Assembly: GCA_001931875.2 (NCBI GenBank)
Contig: MSJH02000788.1
Location: 124,001-188,000 of the forward strand
Direction of reading: 5' to 3'
DNA length: 64,000 nt
From: Byssochlamys sp. IMV 00236
Lineage: Eukaryota; Ascomycota; Eurotiomycetes; Eurotiales; Thermoascaceae
Shown here: positions 21,133 through 31,680 of the stretch, piece after piece
Position numbering within the stretch: position 1 is the stretch's first letter
How the letters are laid out: every line of letters starts with the position of its first letter
Notes under the pieces: model-generated
The model's input: only the letters and a program-made list of their open reading frames with translations
Told to the model about the DNA's origin: nothing
Databases searched by the model: none
Position numbers and translations under genes: made by a program

Positions 21133-22892
21133 TCACGAGTTGGTGCTCATCCGGTGCACGATTGGCACCGCGCTGGGTGGAAGACTGCCCATTTCTGTGA
21201 TAACCATGTCCACGTACTCGGCCGGAGTAGCGTCGTATAGAATGTTGAGTAGTTGCAGGTTAGGTGTCTCCTTCCAATCCTTGAGCGGGGAGTGTGAAGT
21301 TTTGCTGAGAATTGAATTCGCGGAGTTCTCGATATTGGCGCTGCCACTGTTCGATTTGCTGCCTTTCGCCTGCTTTGGTTCTGAGGGAGCACCCTTGGGG
21401 TCTGGAAGGCCAGTGACCTGCGTGGGTGGGTCGACGGCCACCAGTTCATCCGCGTCCGCGATTTCGTTGACAACGATACTGTCCAAGGCCACACGGTCGG
21501 TGAACTTGACTGTCTCACAGCACACAATGACAGGGATCTCTGCACCGCCAGAACGCTCCTTGGCGGACATGGCAACGAGCGCTGTTCCCACACGCGAGTA
21601 CAATCTTCCATTTCCAGTCATCGCGTGGGCACCCAGGAAGACTTTGGTGGCATCTTTGATGGCATGGCTGATACCGTGAGTGAGCGAATATTGCACCTCC
21701 AGTCCTGCATTCGCCAAGGCTCTGGCGAGGTTCTTGCCCTCAAACAAGGGGCGTGAGTCAATGATTGAAACACGGAACTTCTTGCCCTGCTCGTGAGCCG
21801 TGATAAGGGTCTGCTTTACGATCGAGCTTCCTGCAAATGTGACAATCACATCACCATCTTGAATCTTCTCGGCGGATTTACTGGCGATTACTTGATCTGC
21901 CAGAGTGATCTTCTCACGGATGAAGCTATCGATAAAGTCACATAGATTTGTCTTAGCCGTAGCCTCTGGGACCGCCGGGTCGATAGATGAGATTGACAGC
22001 TTCAACGCACGAATAGCATTTCCCTGGCTTATAGAGAGTGGACGGCAGGTAGATAGGTAGGTGATCTGATGAGATAGGTATGTCATCAGGTGACGAGCAA
22101 GAGATGTGCCCACAGGCGTAGTGTAGGATTCAATCACCTGGGCACAGCATAGTCAGCAACGGCAAGGAAAAAGAAGAAAAGAAGTAACCACAGAGCTATA
22201 CTCGGATGTCGAAAGGGTGGAATGAATAGAACTCGTAAACATACCCGTTTAAAGGCAAGCAGAGTCGCGACACATCGTGCACTGCTACCACAGATGACAT
22301 AGTCCCTCATCTGCAAGCCCAGAGCTAGCACAGCGGGGTGAACTTCTTTTCCAGCACCAGCAATTGTGGTCCGCCTTTGCTGTCCATAAAGATGACCAAA
22401 GACAGCAACATTCTTATCTTCCTTCTTCGTTTCCGCGGCCGTAGCCTGGGCAGAACCCCGCCGAGGGGGTTGCAGTCTCTGGCCCTTCTGTAACTGTGAA
22501 GCTGCAGCGTCTTTCCCACCGGCAGACTGGCCCTTCTTTGGAGTAGCCTGTGCTTGTGATGGTGCGCCCGCACCACCCGCCTGCTCTCTCTCGAGCTTCT
22601 CCTTCGCTCGCCGGGCTGCCTTTTCGGCCTTCGCCCTTTTCTTCAGTTCCGCACCCGTGAGCTTTTCTGTACCGCCAACAGCCCCTCCATCCGCAGAGGC
22701 TTCTGCTGGCTTGGGCTGTTTTGCAGGCTTAGATCCACCGTTCGTTTCTTTTGGCTTTGCAGAAGGCTGTTGTTGTTGTTGCTTTTCCTGCTTCACTTCC
22801 CCTGCCGGTTTTTGCTCGACGGGCGCAGCAGAGGCAGGGGCTGAGGCGACCGGAGGCGCAGAAGTTACCTCCGGGTCTGTAGAATTCGACAT
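21133..22892 (-). CDS. gcd2: Translation initiation factor eIF2B subunit delta (Gcd2)
   Basis: Two exons on the minus strand from ATG 22892 (MSNSTDPEVTSAPPVASAPA), with an intron of about 100 nt ending at the CCCAG near 22137 (LLAFKR joined to VIESYTTPVGTSLARHLMTY). The first 150 residues are a Lys/Ala/Gln/Pro-rich, charged N-terminus with a helical KKRAKAEKAARRAKEKLERE stretch, typical of eIF2B-delta. The rest is the IF-2B Rossmann-like domain: EVHPAVLALGLQMRDYVICG, GDVIVTFAGSSIVKQTLITA, FRVSIIDSRPLFEGKNLARA, DATKVFLGAHAMTGNGRLYS, IPVIVCCETVKFTDRVALDS and PAEYVDMVITEMGSLPPSAV. eIF2B is the guanine-nucleotide exchange factor for eIF2 and the target of general amino-acid control. All conserved blocks are present; a Ser/Pro-rich insert near QVTGLPDPKGAPSEPKQAKG is usual in fungi. 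Confidence 0.93.
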
Positions 22893-23709
22893 GTCTGATA
22901 GAATCTGTAGAGAGATTGCTCGGACGTCGAGAGGGGCATTGGATGGTTCGGGGTATCGCGGTGGTTGCGGTTGTGGTTGTGGGGAGAGGACGGTTTGACT
23001 CACGCGGATATGATGCCACCAGCGGCAGAAGAACGCTGCGAGCGACGCAGGGCCAAACGGCAGCGGCCAAAGCCCCATAGCTTACTCCTGCAGCGGTTGA
23101 GCCCTAACTGGTCTATCGGAGCGGGGAGTGGCTTGACATTTAATGATCGACTCTGCATCGCATGGAGTGCAGAACAGGAGGGGAGAATTTTTCAATTTTT
23201 GTTGTGATTCTATCAATGTTCTTGGGGTTGGGGGAATTTTTTTCTACTGTTTTAAACAGGTACATGATGCATGCCTGGTGTGAATTCCCTATTAGGCAGC
23301 AAATCACGCTGGCAATTCTCAGCCTCGCCGCCCTCTGGGATAACGAATTAGTATGCTTCGATGGAGGGCGGTGTCGATTCACCAGAAATAGAAAATTTGA
23401 TTCAATCTCCATTGATGGAGCCGCCATTCATGCCAAAGGACAGAGAAGTTTGTACACAATAAGCCACATCGCCGGGGACAATCTCGATCAAATGACATCT
23501 CCATGAATCGGGTATTGATTAACAAACAATCAGAGCTTCCTCCATGACACCTTAAACCCATCCCAAGCATATTATCTACTATCAAGAGAAAACCAAACAC
23601 CGTGAACCTGACTCCTGTGCTATCCCCAATGATCGTTGCTCGTACTGTTCCGTATCCGTCATATCAGTTCCCAACACGACACTGAGACGCATGGGCCAAC
23701 ATTGGGAAA
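22893..23709. other. Intergenic between gcd2 and the kinesin gene
   Basis: About 0.8 kb between two minus-strand genes: gcd2 promoter/leader (22893-23200) and kinesin 3' UTR. A frame extends gcd2 upstream to 23078 without a stop, but the family N-terminus and leader-like composition favour ATG 22892. Confidence 0.5.
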
Positions 23710-26177
23710 TCAGTGGTTGAGGCGGACTTCCCTCAAGGTGCGGCGTCTGCGAGCCTCATGCTGCTTGATGATACCAAAACGTTCGTGGTCTGCAGCCAAC
23801 TTTCTCTTAAAAAGAGTCAGGTCATTCAAGATATCTTCCATGCTGGCCTGCATTTCCTGCGCCTCAACCTGGCTAGCCTCAAGCTCGATGGCGTTGTCTT
23901 CTTCCCAGACGAGGTCCGGTTCAGGCTGCAACTCAGGAGAAGGAGTAGCAATATCACGTTCGCTTTCCTCCGCAGAGTCGTGCTCTTCCTTCTCCTGAAC
24001 GGAACCCAGGCTACTCTTGCGCCTTTCGACGGCAATCGGAATAGGATTCTTCAGACTTTCGAGGGCCAGCTTAAGATGAATGCGAAGAGCCTCATTCTCC
24101 GTCTGGAGCTGCCGGATCTTGCAGTCAGCCACCATCTTGGTCTCCTCCATCAAGCGCTGCATCTTGTCGACCTTCTGCTGATACTCCTCTAGTTTCTCGT
24201 TCGACGCCTCACTCTCACGCTTATTATTATTGGCCGTGGCCTGGCTCAAGTTGAGCTGCAGGGTGCGGATGGTATCGGCCATCTGCTCAATCTGCGCATC
24301 GCGCTCTGCCGCCGACACATGGTCTTGGTTTACGATTGCACGCGTGCGAATATGCTTGGCCTGGTCGGCGTAACGAAGAGTCGACAGTGTCTCCTCGTAA
24401 TCCGAAGGAGAAATGCAGGCAATCATGGCCGTCTTCGAATTTCCACCCAGGCTATCCTTCAGCAACCACGTGAGAATCGAGTCGCGGTACGGCACCACAT
24501 CCTTGCTCTTGCTCTTCCTTCCGCTGGGGCGCTGCTGTTTCGGGTCAGCCAATGCCGCGATCACCCTTCCCAGAGTGGTCAGCGACTTGTTAATGTTTGA
24601 ACCCTCACGAAGCCTCTGGCCAGTGGCCTCCGTGGATTTGGCACGTTCGGATCCAGCGAGATCAACCAGTCTAATACGAGCGTTCCGTTCTGTGGTCTCA
24701 TCAGTGTTAATGTCGTGATGGATCTGCTTCAGCGTGATGGTGAAAACCGCATGAGACCGCGAGGACGTATCATTCATCTTCGTGCTGGCAGTGGTACGTG
24801 AGGTGTCACCCTTTCTCATGTACTTCATGAGTTCCGCGAAGCTTCTAACAGGAACCTCAGTCAGGTCCTTGACGTATGGTCCGTCCGTGGGCGATTCGCG
24901 AATCTTGAGGTAGTAAGGCGGGTCCGTACGTGGAACAAGCAAGTCACGCACATGCTCGTTGTACACCTCGAAGTACGACACGCGAACATTATAGCTGATG
25001 TCAGGACACTGGGAGTTTTCGATGCGCTCGAAGAGATCTTCGCAGGTGCGAGGGATCAGGCCAGGCTGGTCAGGCGTTCCCATCATGGTATAACTCTTTC
25101 CAGAGCCCGTCTGGCCATATGCAAAGATACAAGTGTGGTATCCCTCAAAGTTGTGGTCCAGGAATTCCTCTCCAAGGGAGTTGTACACATCTTCCTGGTG
25201 GGCATAATGTTCATCTGTCTCATCGTGAGACCAAAAGGAATTGTCAAAGACGAATGACTTGTCTTCAAGTATCTTCCCGCGTGCCTGCGATTTCGGTTTA
25301 CCTGCATCCGCAAGATCAGGCTTCGGGGCCAAAAGCTTGGTAGTCTGAGTGCGCGGATCCATTGAGATGAGGCATTCCGCTCCACGTTCGATCTCTGTTT
25401 GAAACAATTCCAGTGTTAGCCACTACTGGCGATTGGAGCTCTTCGACACCTTTTCGTGCACCACCCAACAGATCGAGGTATGCGACATGAGAAACGTACC
25501 TCTTGGCAGGAACTTCCTGACTCTCACGACAACCCGCACGTTACCTCCGGGGACCGGGCTCGAGACACCATCCCGACAGCCGGCTGGTACCACCACACTC
25601 TCTCTGGATCTCAGAGATGGGCTTGAGGCCGAAGACCTGAAGGTTGCAGCGGATGCGCTCGAAGTGACGCTAGTCGCGCCGGTATGCCCACTGAGCACAG
25701 TTGATCCCGTACTCGAGACCGAAGAGTGTGAGCCAGGGCCATATCCATGACTCGGGCTGAAAAAGCGCGTATCGATGTCCATCTTGTCACTGTTCTCCCG
25801 CAACAATCGTTGACACTCAGCAACTAGCTCCCGTTGACGTTGAAGAAGTTGATGGTACATACATGCATAAGAGAAACAGAAACGAAGTCTTAGGGTATCG
25901 AAAATCGAAAGCAGACGAAGTCTCTAGCATGCACGATATTTGAGCTGCTGGTTGCAGGAGATGCGCTGCACAGCTTCGTTGATGTTGCTTGTGTTTGCGA
26001 TGACTTCTGTTGGTTGACGCGGCGATAAAGGTCAGCTCTCTTCCGCGACAGAGCTTCCCCGCATAGGGGGCATGCAAGGGCAGTTTCCAGTATTGACTTA
26101 CCACAGGCAGCTGGATCTCTAACCTGAGCCTCCAGGCTCACAATCTGGAGCTCCAGATACTGCAATCTGTAGTGTTG
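23710..26177 (-). CDS. Kinesin-3-like motor with N-terminal coiled coil and short tail (UncB/NcKin3-like)
   Basis: The motor domain is complete: VRVVVRVRKFLPR joined over an intron (about 25493-25399) to EIERGAECLISMDPR, then the P-loop AYGQTGSGKSYTMMG, switch I NDTSSRSHAVF, switch II LVDLAGSERAK and microtubule-binding NINKSLTTLGRVIAALAD. The tail is only about 200 residues with a coiled coil (RDAQIEQMADTIRTLQLNLS, EEYQQKVDKMQRLMEETKMV) and lacks the FHA and PH domains of long kinesin-3s, as in the short fungal UncB/NcKin3 class. Upstream, exons reading QQHYRLQYLELQIVSLEAQV, VIANTSNINEAVQRISCNQQ and LAECQRLLRENSDKMDIDTR splice in phase into a Ser-rich linker before the motor. The true start codon is unresolved; ATG 26275 directly followed by GT is one candidate. 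The motor call is firm; subfamily is inference. Confidence 0.85.
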
Positions 26178-27085
26178 CTGTTATATCCGTGCTGTATGCA
26201 GGAACTGTTGTCCTTCGTTATGGTTTTGCTTGAACAAGTTTAGGCGGATTGCGGCAGGTAAGCAAGTGCAACCATTAAGGTTTGGTGCGACCGCATGGCT
26301 GGTGCGTTAAGGGACGGGACTGTTATCATTGCGGGTAGCGATTTTGCCTCCAACTGGCTTAGAACTTTCCTTCTCGCAATTCTAGCCCGGGTAGAGCTCA
26401 CTTTGTTGCTATGGCAATTGACAGCCCTGTCGCAATCTTACGCAGGACCAAAAGTGCAGAAGGACCATACCCAGTAAAAGAAACAATAATAGCCCAGACC
26501 TATAGATTTAGGCAATTGCAGCGTAACAGACTTCTACCTATATGGTTTTTATATATAACTAGCTTTCAAACTACCCCAGAAATCATCTAATAGATAGCGT
26601 TGAGGGTCCTCGATGCATATCATGCTCAGATTCCCCGTTCTAATCCGTATACACGCGACAGATGGGGTCCGTCAAGTGACGTGGACCAGCGCCGGTGTGA
26701 GAAATCAACATGTCCTGCAGAGCAAACACTACTAGTCACAAAGGATTTACAGTAGAACAAAGCGGATGGTCTAGAACCTTTGTATCTTTATCAGAAACAA
26801 CAGTGAATAATAGAGCAGGGCAGAAAGTGGGGTTGGCGACCGTTTCTCTTTCTTCAGGGCCACAGTACTGTAGAGCACTTTGCTCACATACCTCTCGCTG
26901 GTGACACGATAATGGGAAACAACCTTATTGTAATGATCGAATCGGGAGTGAGTAATGTATAATATGCTTAGTACCAGTCATCTACCAAAATGGGTACATA
27001 TCTCTATCGATTGCTGTACTGAGAAAATAGACTCTCTAAGTGGCGCAAGTTATGTAGAAATGCAATAATCAAAAGGATTATAGAA
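26178..27085. other. Intergenic between the kinesin gene and the PPPDE gene
   Basis: About 0.9 kb. Probably kinesin promoter and possibly its start exon (26178-26300), then 3' UTR of the PPPDE gene. Open frames here are short and lack coding character. Confidence 0.5.
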
Positions 27086-29023
27086 TCATGCAAGTCCTTT
27101 AGGCAATAGCTCCTTCCCAACCTCCTTAAGAAGGAACTCATCCTTCAGCGTAGGGATCTTGCTCTTCGCCTCAACCGTTTCGGTAATCCCCATCGCCTTG
27201 CAGAGGTCGATCACTTCGCCATCAAGAGGTGCCTCGTATATGAAAAGACCCAATGCGAAAAGGAAGCCGTGAAAGGCCTCCACGCTCTCTTCCTCGGTGC
27301 CTATCGCTTCTAGGAGAGAGGCGACCAGCTCAACTTGGTCTGCTTCGGGTAATTTGTCTGAGCGACCTTCAAACCGCTCGTTATGATTGAAGGCAGCCAG
27401 GTTGTATGCCAGGGAGGCGGCCACCACTCGCAGATTCGTCTGACTGTCAAGCAAACAACCGGTGAGGAGTCGGATGCAAGTCTCTCGGAGAGGCTGGTAG
27501 GAAGCGATCTGTTCAGGATAAAGAGGGGTGGTAAATAGATTGCAAGCGAGCTGAAGCATGACGATACGAAGGTTGTAGGGACATGATGGAAGGTCATTGG
27601 AACGTGAAAGGAGAGTGAGGAGTGTCTTCTGTTCAGGTTCCTCGGCGAAGAACCCGCTCACACGGGGATCAAGAAAGGCTAGTCGCATCATGTCGACAAA
27701 AGCAAAGTGGATATCGGATGGCAGGCTGGGATAAGTGGATTGGATGAACGCAGCAAGCGACGAAAGGTTGGGGATCGGTGTTTCCGCTGGCATATTCGAG
27801 TTCCTGGCCTTGATAAAGTCGACAACGGACTGAATCGTCGGATCTTGCCCGTGAGATCCGATCTTTTGCTGAAGCTTCCCGAGCGGAGGTACCTTCTTGT
27901 ACGTAACGTAATTTGTGAGTTTCCTCTGGAAGCTCGGCAGCCTTAACTGCGCATGAGGATGGGGTGGGTGAGCCATTTGAATGAGCATGCGGACGTTTCC
28001 TCGAAGCTGTCCCGGGTTCGCGCCGCTCCACTCGTTCTCTTTCTGACCCTTCAAGAAGGTCATGAATGTCGGAGTCGCGCGGACGCCATACTTCATGCTT
28101 ACATCGTAGGCATAGTTCAGGTCGACTTTTATCAACACAGCCTTGTCTCCTGCCTCCTCTGCTAATTCGTCGTATGTGGGATAGCAGATTTTGCATGGCG
28201 CACATGTAGAGGACGTGAAGAATATAACGGCACATGAGTCCTTAGCGCCAGCCAGCATTTCTTCTAGCTCTTTTAGATTGCTGACATTGTGGACTTGGCC
28301 CGTAACAGCAACTCTCTTCCCTGGCGCTGGCACTCGTTCTTGCGGTCGTGCGACTGGAGCAGCTGCGGATGGAACCTCTTGGCCCGTTGGGGTCTGTGTA
28401 ACTCCACGCATAGCTGACTCTAGTTGCGGTTTCATCATCTGTCCAAATGGAGTGCTCAGGAACGTCTGCGGTAGACTCGTTATGTGCTCTGGGATGCCCT
28501 TGCCGACAAGAAACATGGAGAGGTCTTGCGTGAAGTTATTGCAGTTGTGCAGGAACAGATCATAGGACTATAGATTTTTGGAGTCAGCCAACTGCCAACT
28601 GTACCAAACTCTGATAGCATATTGGGTAGATGAAAATACAGTACCTCTGGAGTATAAACTTCAGCCAAAGAGTTGATATATTCCTGTATTACCTCCCCCG
28701 GAAGCTCCGTCCGACCCATGTGCAGAACCTCCATGGGCTGGCCATGGTGCGTGGTCCCAGGCACTGTCTTCTGTATTCCATGGCCGAAGAAATATTCCAC
28801 GCCGCCAAAGACAAGAGAAGTGTGGTAAATTGCGTCTATCTGGACTCCGGTCAAAGCGAGCGAATACTGTGATCGCGCGTTAGAGAATCAGCCAGATGTA
28901 TTATCATGTAGCACATACAGCTCGCGCGAGACCCTATTCCCACCGTTAGTAAAGAAGTTCTTCATAAATCTATGTATGCGACTCCACCTTTGAAAGATCA
29001 TAAACGTACAGCTCTACATCCAT
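27086..29023 (-). CDS. PPPDE (DeSI-type) peptidase - thioredoxin - PUL domain protein
   Basis: Starts at ATG 29023 with MDVELYVYDLSK, a 15-nt micro-exon GLARA and then YSLALTGVQIDAIYHTSLVF; two short introns of about 60 nt flank the micro-exon, and a third lies near 28645-28567. Domains in order: PPPDE/DeSI papain-like isopeptidase with candidate catalytic His (IYHTS) and Cys (LFLHNCNNFTQDL); a Pro/Ala linker; a thioredoxin domain with a CAPC active site (FTSSTCAPCKICYPTYDELA) and cis-Pro region VRATPTFMTF; and a helical PUL domain (VDMMRLAFLDPRVSGFFAEE, YNLRIVMLQLACNLFTTPLY, NLRVVAASLAYNLAAFNHNE). DeSI enzymes remove SUMO or ubiquitin; PUL domains bind Cdc48/p97. The combination suggests redox-linked SUMO/ubiquitin removal at Cdc48, which is inference. 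The gene ends at KGLA-stop, 27086. Confidence 0.85.
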
Positions 29024-29400
29024 GGCGATAGAGCACGATAGATAGAGTACTCTAGAGCGAACGCGATCTCTAGATTGGAACTACAGAATATACAATATAT
29101 TTCCGCAAAAGAATGCAATGAGATATGTGAGGAAAGGACAGTATGGTGTAACAGGTCTGTATCTAATAGACTACGCGCCGTAATGCTGGCTCAGCCCTGC
29201 GATGCTAACTAGGCACCGGGAACCATAACGTCAGCCCTCGGTGTTTCCATGAGATACTAGCGCCCGCCGCGTGACACGGCTAGCCTCCGTCATTTAACAG
29301 CGCTTCAACTCGAAGAAACATTAAGTAGAAAATTATTTATGAAACGATACACGAATATTCCTATAAGACTGAGAGCCACGCAATATAAAGCAACTCGTTA
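29024..29400. other. Intergenic between PPPDE gene and phosphatase gene
   Basis: A 377-nt spacer between two minus-strand genes, holding the PPPDE promoter and the phosphatase 3' end. No gene or repeat seen. Confidence 0.5.
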
Positions 29401-30120
29401 CTAAAGGTTCAGGGGCGCGAGTGGCTCATTCCCTGTAAGCCCTCTTTTTCGGAGAAGAACATCTCGATATTCCAGATATTCTTTGTATGCTGGTTTCGGG
29501 ACAGTCCTATCTTCATTCTCCCATACTTGGAATCTAACCTTCTCCCAAACCTCAAGTTGACGAGTAAGATTCGTGCTCGGTTTGATTCTTTGCTTTGATT
29601 GAACAAAATGCAATACGTCTGCTTGCTGCATATTAAACTTGCGCATAAGATAGGCAATGATAACAGTCGGCGAGCGTGATATCCCAAGATCACAATGAAT
29701 TAATATCGCCCCCGAAGCAGCACCGCGCCCCTCGTCATTTGTTTCATATTCGCCCTCGACGGGTAAGGAGGGCAATGAGGAAAGAGCTGGGGACGCCATT
29801 TGGTCAATAAAGTCGCAAATATCACTCATATGGGCGAGGAGGTCTTGGGTCGACGAATCTGCACACTGAACCCATTTGTGACGATATTCTGGAACGCCCG
29901 CCTGTCTTGTAATGGTATTCCACCATACCCATCGAGCATCTGTGAGAGAGACAATTGCGTTGATATGGTTTTTTTGAAGCATTTCCCGTTTGTATGATGC
30001 CTCGACATTTCCCAGGAAGAGACCAGGGACAATCTGCCTCATCCGAGCCGTAAATGCCATCTCCCACTTCTTGTTCCTCTCCTGCTGAGAAATTTCTCTT
30101 GTAGCATTTTTACCCGTCAT
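29401..30120 (-). CDS. Dual-specificity protein phosphatase
   Basis: One exon of 239 residues from ATG 30120. The DSP domain begins at MRQIVPGLFLGNVEASYKRE and contains the general-acid region around YRHKWVQCADSSTQDLLAHM (general-acid Asp in CADSS) and the signature HCDLGISRS within AILIHCDLGISRSPTVIIAY (catalytic Cys and Arg present). A family-typical helix PTVIIAYLMRKFNMQQADVL follows, then IKPSTNLTRQLEVWE. A loop of about 25 residues (SPALSSLPSLPVEGEYETND) inserts before the signature. Such enzymes remove phosphate from Ser/Thr and Tyr; the substrate is unknown. No targeting signal seen. It is divergent from the EF-hand gene across 252 nt. Confidence 0.88.
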   Translation of the reverse strand: MTGKNATREISQQERNKKWEMAFTARMRQIVPGLFLGNVEASYKREMLQKNHINAIVSLTDARWVWWNTITRQAGVPEYRHKWVQCADSSTQDLLAHMSDICDFIDQMASPALSSLPSLPVEGEYETNDEGRGAASGAILIHCDLGISRSPTVIIAYLMRKFNMQQADVLHFVQSKQRIKPSTNLTRQLEVWEKVRFQVWENEDRTVPKPAYKEYLEYRDVLLRKRGLTGNEPLAPLNL

Positions 30121-30372
30121 GTTTGTGCTCCTGGCTTAAAGCTAGGGAGAGGTCTGAGGTTGCTCGTAAGGTTAAGGTAGATGGGAAGTTGTGGTGCTTG
30201 GTTATTACAGTAAGACACGAGGAGCCAAGCCCGGCGAAGTAAGTACTGTACTTATCGCAACGTTAAGTTGGTCGCCGTTCCGCCCTCCTGCTGCCTGTCC
30301 CGCGCCGAACCAGACCGACACCGCAATGCGATAGCATCCAGTTCTGTTTTCTGTTCCAGCATTTAGGTTGAA

Positions 30373-31097
30373 ATGGTGCGTATCTCATATATTGCTATTC
30401 TTGTGATTAGTAGCTAACACTTCATTCTCCCACAGCCCCCGAAGCGCCGAGGCGGCGGAGCGGCCGCAGCAGCTACCCCGAGGAAAGGCAGACAGTCCAA
30501 GCTTGCGAAGGAGAACGACATAACAGCTGAGGAAGAGAATGAGATCAAGGAGGCTTTCCACCTCTTCTCAACAGTCAATGAAGAATTTGAGGACGAGAAA
30601 GAAGGCGTGATCCGTACTCAGGATGTGCGGAGAGCTCTTGTGTAAGTCGTCCGGATCTAGGTCGTGGCCTTCGCATTGTCGCACCCATCAAAGAAAGTCA
30701 CGGTATCAAGGCGACTAATCCACTGTACAGAGCTATTGGGCTTCCGCCCTCTGACTCCCAAGAACTGTCTTCGATTCTCGCTGCTATTGACCCCACCTCG
30801 ACGGGGTTCGTTCCATACGCCCCGTTCCTCTCCGTTGCTGCTGCAAAATTACATGCTCGTGGTGACGATGCCCTTGACTCCGAAGTCGAGGCAGCCTTCC
30901 GATTGTTTACACTGGGAAACGATGGACCTATCACCCTTGGTCATCTGCGCCGGATCGCTCGTGATTTGAAGGAGGACAGTGTTGGAGACGAATTACTGAA
31001 AGACATGATCCGGGAGGCCAATGGCGGAGCGGGTGTGAATGACGGCGTGACGCTCGAACAGTTTCGCGACGTGATGGCTAGAGCAGGAGTGTTTTGA
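30373..31097 (+). CDS. EF-hand (calmodulin/centrin superfamily) protein with start-codon-only first exon
   Basis: ATG 30373-30375 is followed directly by a GTGCGT donor; a 60-nt intron ends at CCCACAG (30435), and exon 2 (30436-30641) starts PPKRRGGGAAAA. An 89-nt intron leads to exon 3 (30731-31097). The spliced protein has 191 residues. After a basic Gly/Ala-rich N-terminus comes EEENEIKEAFHLFSTVNEEF and RTQDVRRALV-AIGLPPSD, then ILAAIDPTSTGFVPYAPFLS, EVEAAFRLFTLGNDGPITLG and DDGVTLEQF-like GVNDGVTLEQFRDVMARAGV. The pattern is four EF-hands like centrin/calmodulin, but most loops lack the full set of acidic ligands, so calcium binding is doubtful. The basic start suggests a nuclear or acid-partner role (inference). 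Identity beyond the superfamily is open. Confidence 0.75.
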
Positions 31098-31680
31098 TGA
31101 TCTCGGACTGTCTATATTCTCGTGCTCAAGGAGTTGGTGGCTTTGCGGAAGGCGTTTCTTTCTTCTGGTATGGGTCTAGGAGTCTACTTTCGGCGTGCAT
31201 TTTCCCTTGGAGGTGCCTGTGAATGCAGTATTTTAAGTGCATACTCCGAACATGATTATGATATATTCGATGCCAACCTTGCACACGCTGAGAATGATAA
31301 ACCTGTAAAGAAATTACATTTGGGATGAATTCCGAGGCCCTCACATGGACCGTTGCGCTGAAGAGAGCACAGAGAAATGAATCAAAGACAGGGTATCATA
31401 CTATGGCCAATAACTATACATAAGAAAATTTACATTAAAATGTATCTGATCAGTTGTATATGATAAAAAAGAGGGCAATAATGCACAAGTAAGTTTCATG
31501 GCTGATGATTGTAACGCCAGGCGATGCCCCGCCACCCCGCCTACTTAGTTAAAATTTATCGATGTGATAAGATCAAGAAAAAAAGATCTCTGGTCCGACT
31601 TCGCAACGCGACCATCAAAACCAGACCATCACATTCCCTTCACTCTTTCTTTCTCTGACTTCAAAAATTAATACCTGACA
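31098..31680. other. Intergenic between EF-hand gene and lia1
   Basis: A 583-nt gap: 3' UTR of the EF-hand gene and the lia1 promoter, whose leader is pyrimidine-rich (about 31620-31660). A TTAGTTAA string lies at about 31545. No gene seen. Confidence 0.5.

Noticed and set aside
21005..21679. 224-codon plus-strand open frame over gcd2
   Set aside because: Antisense to the well-supported eIF2B-delta exon; no coding character of its own.
22893..23078. N-terminal extension of gcd2 to 23078
   Set aside because: The frame is open but its first codons lack a good start and composition resembles a leader; ATG 22892 fits the family's N-terminus.
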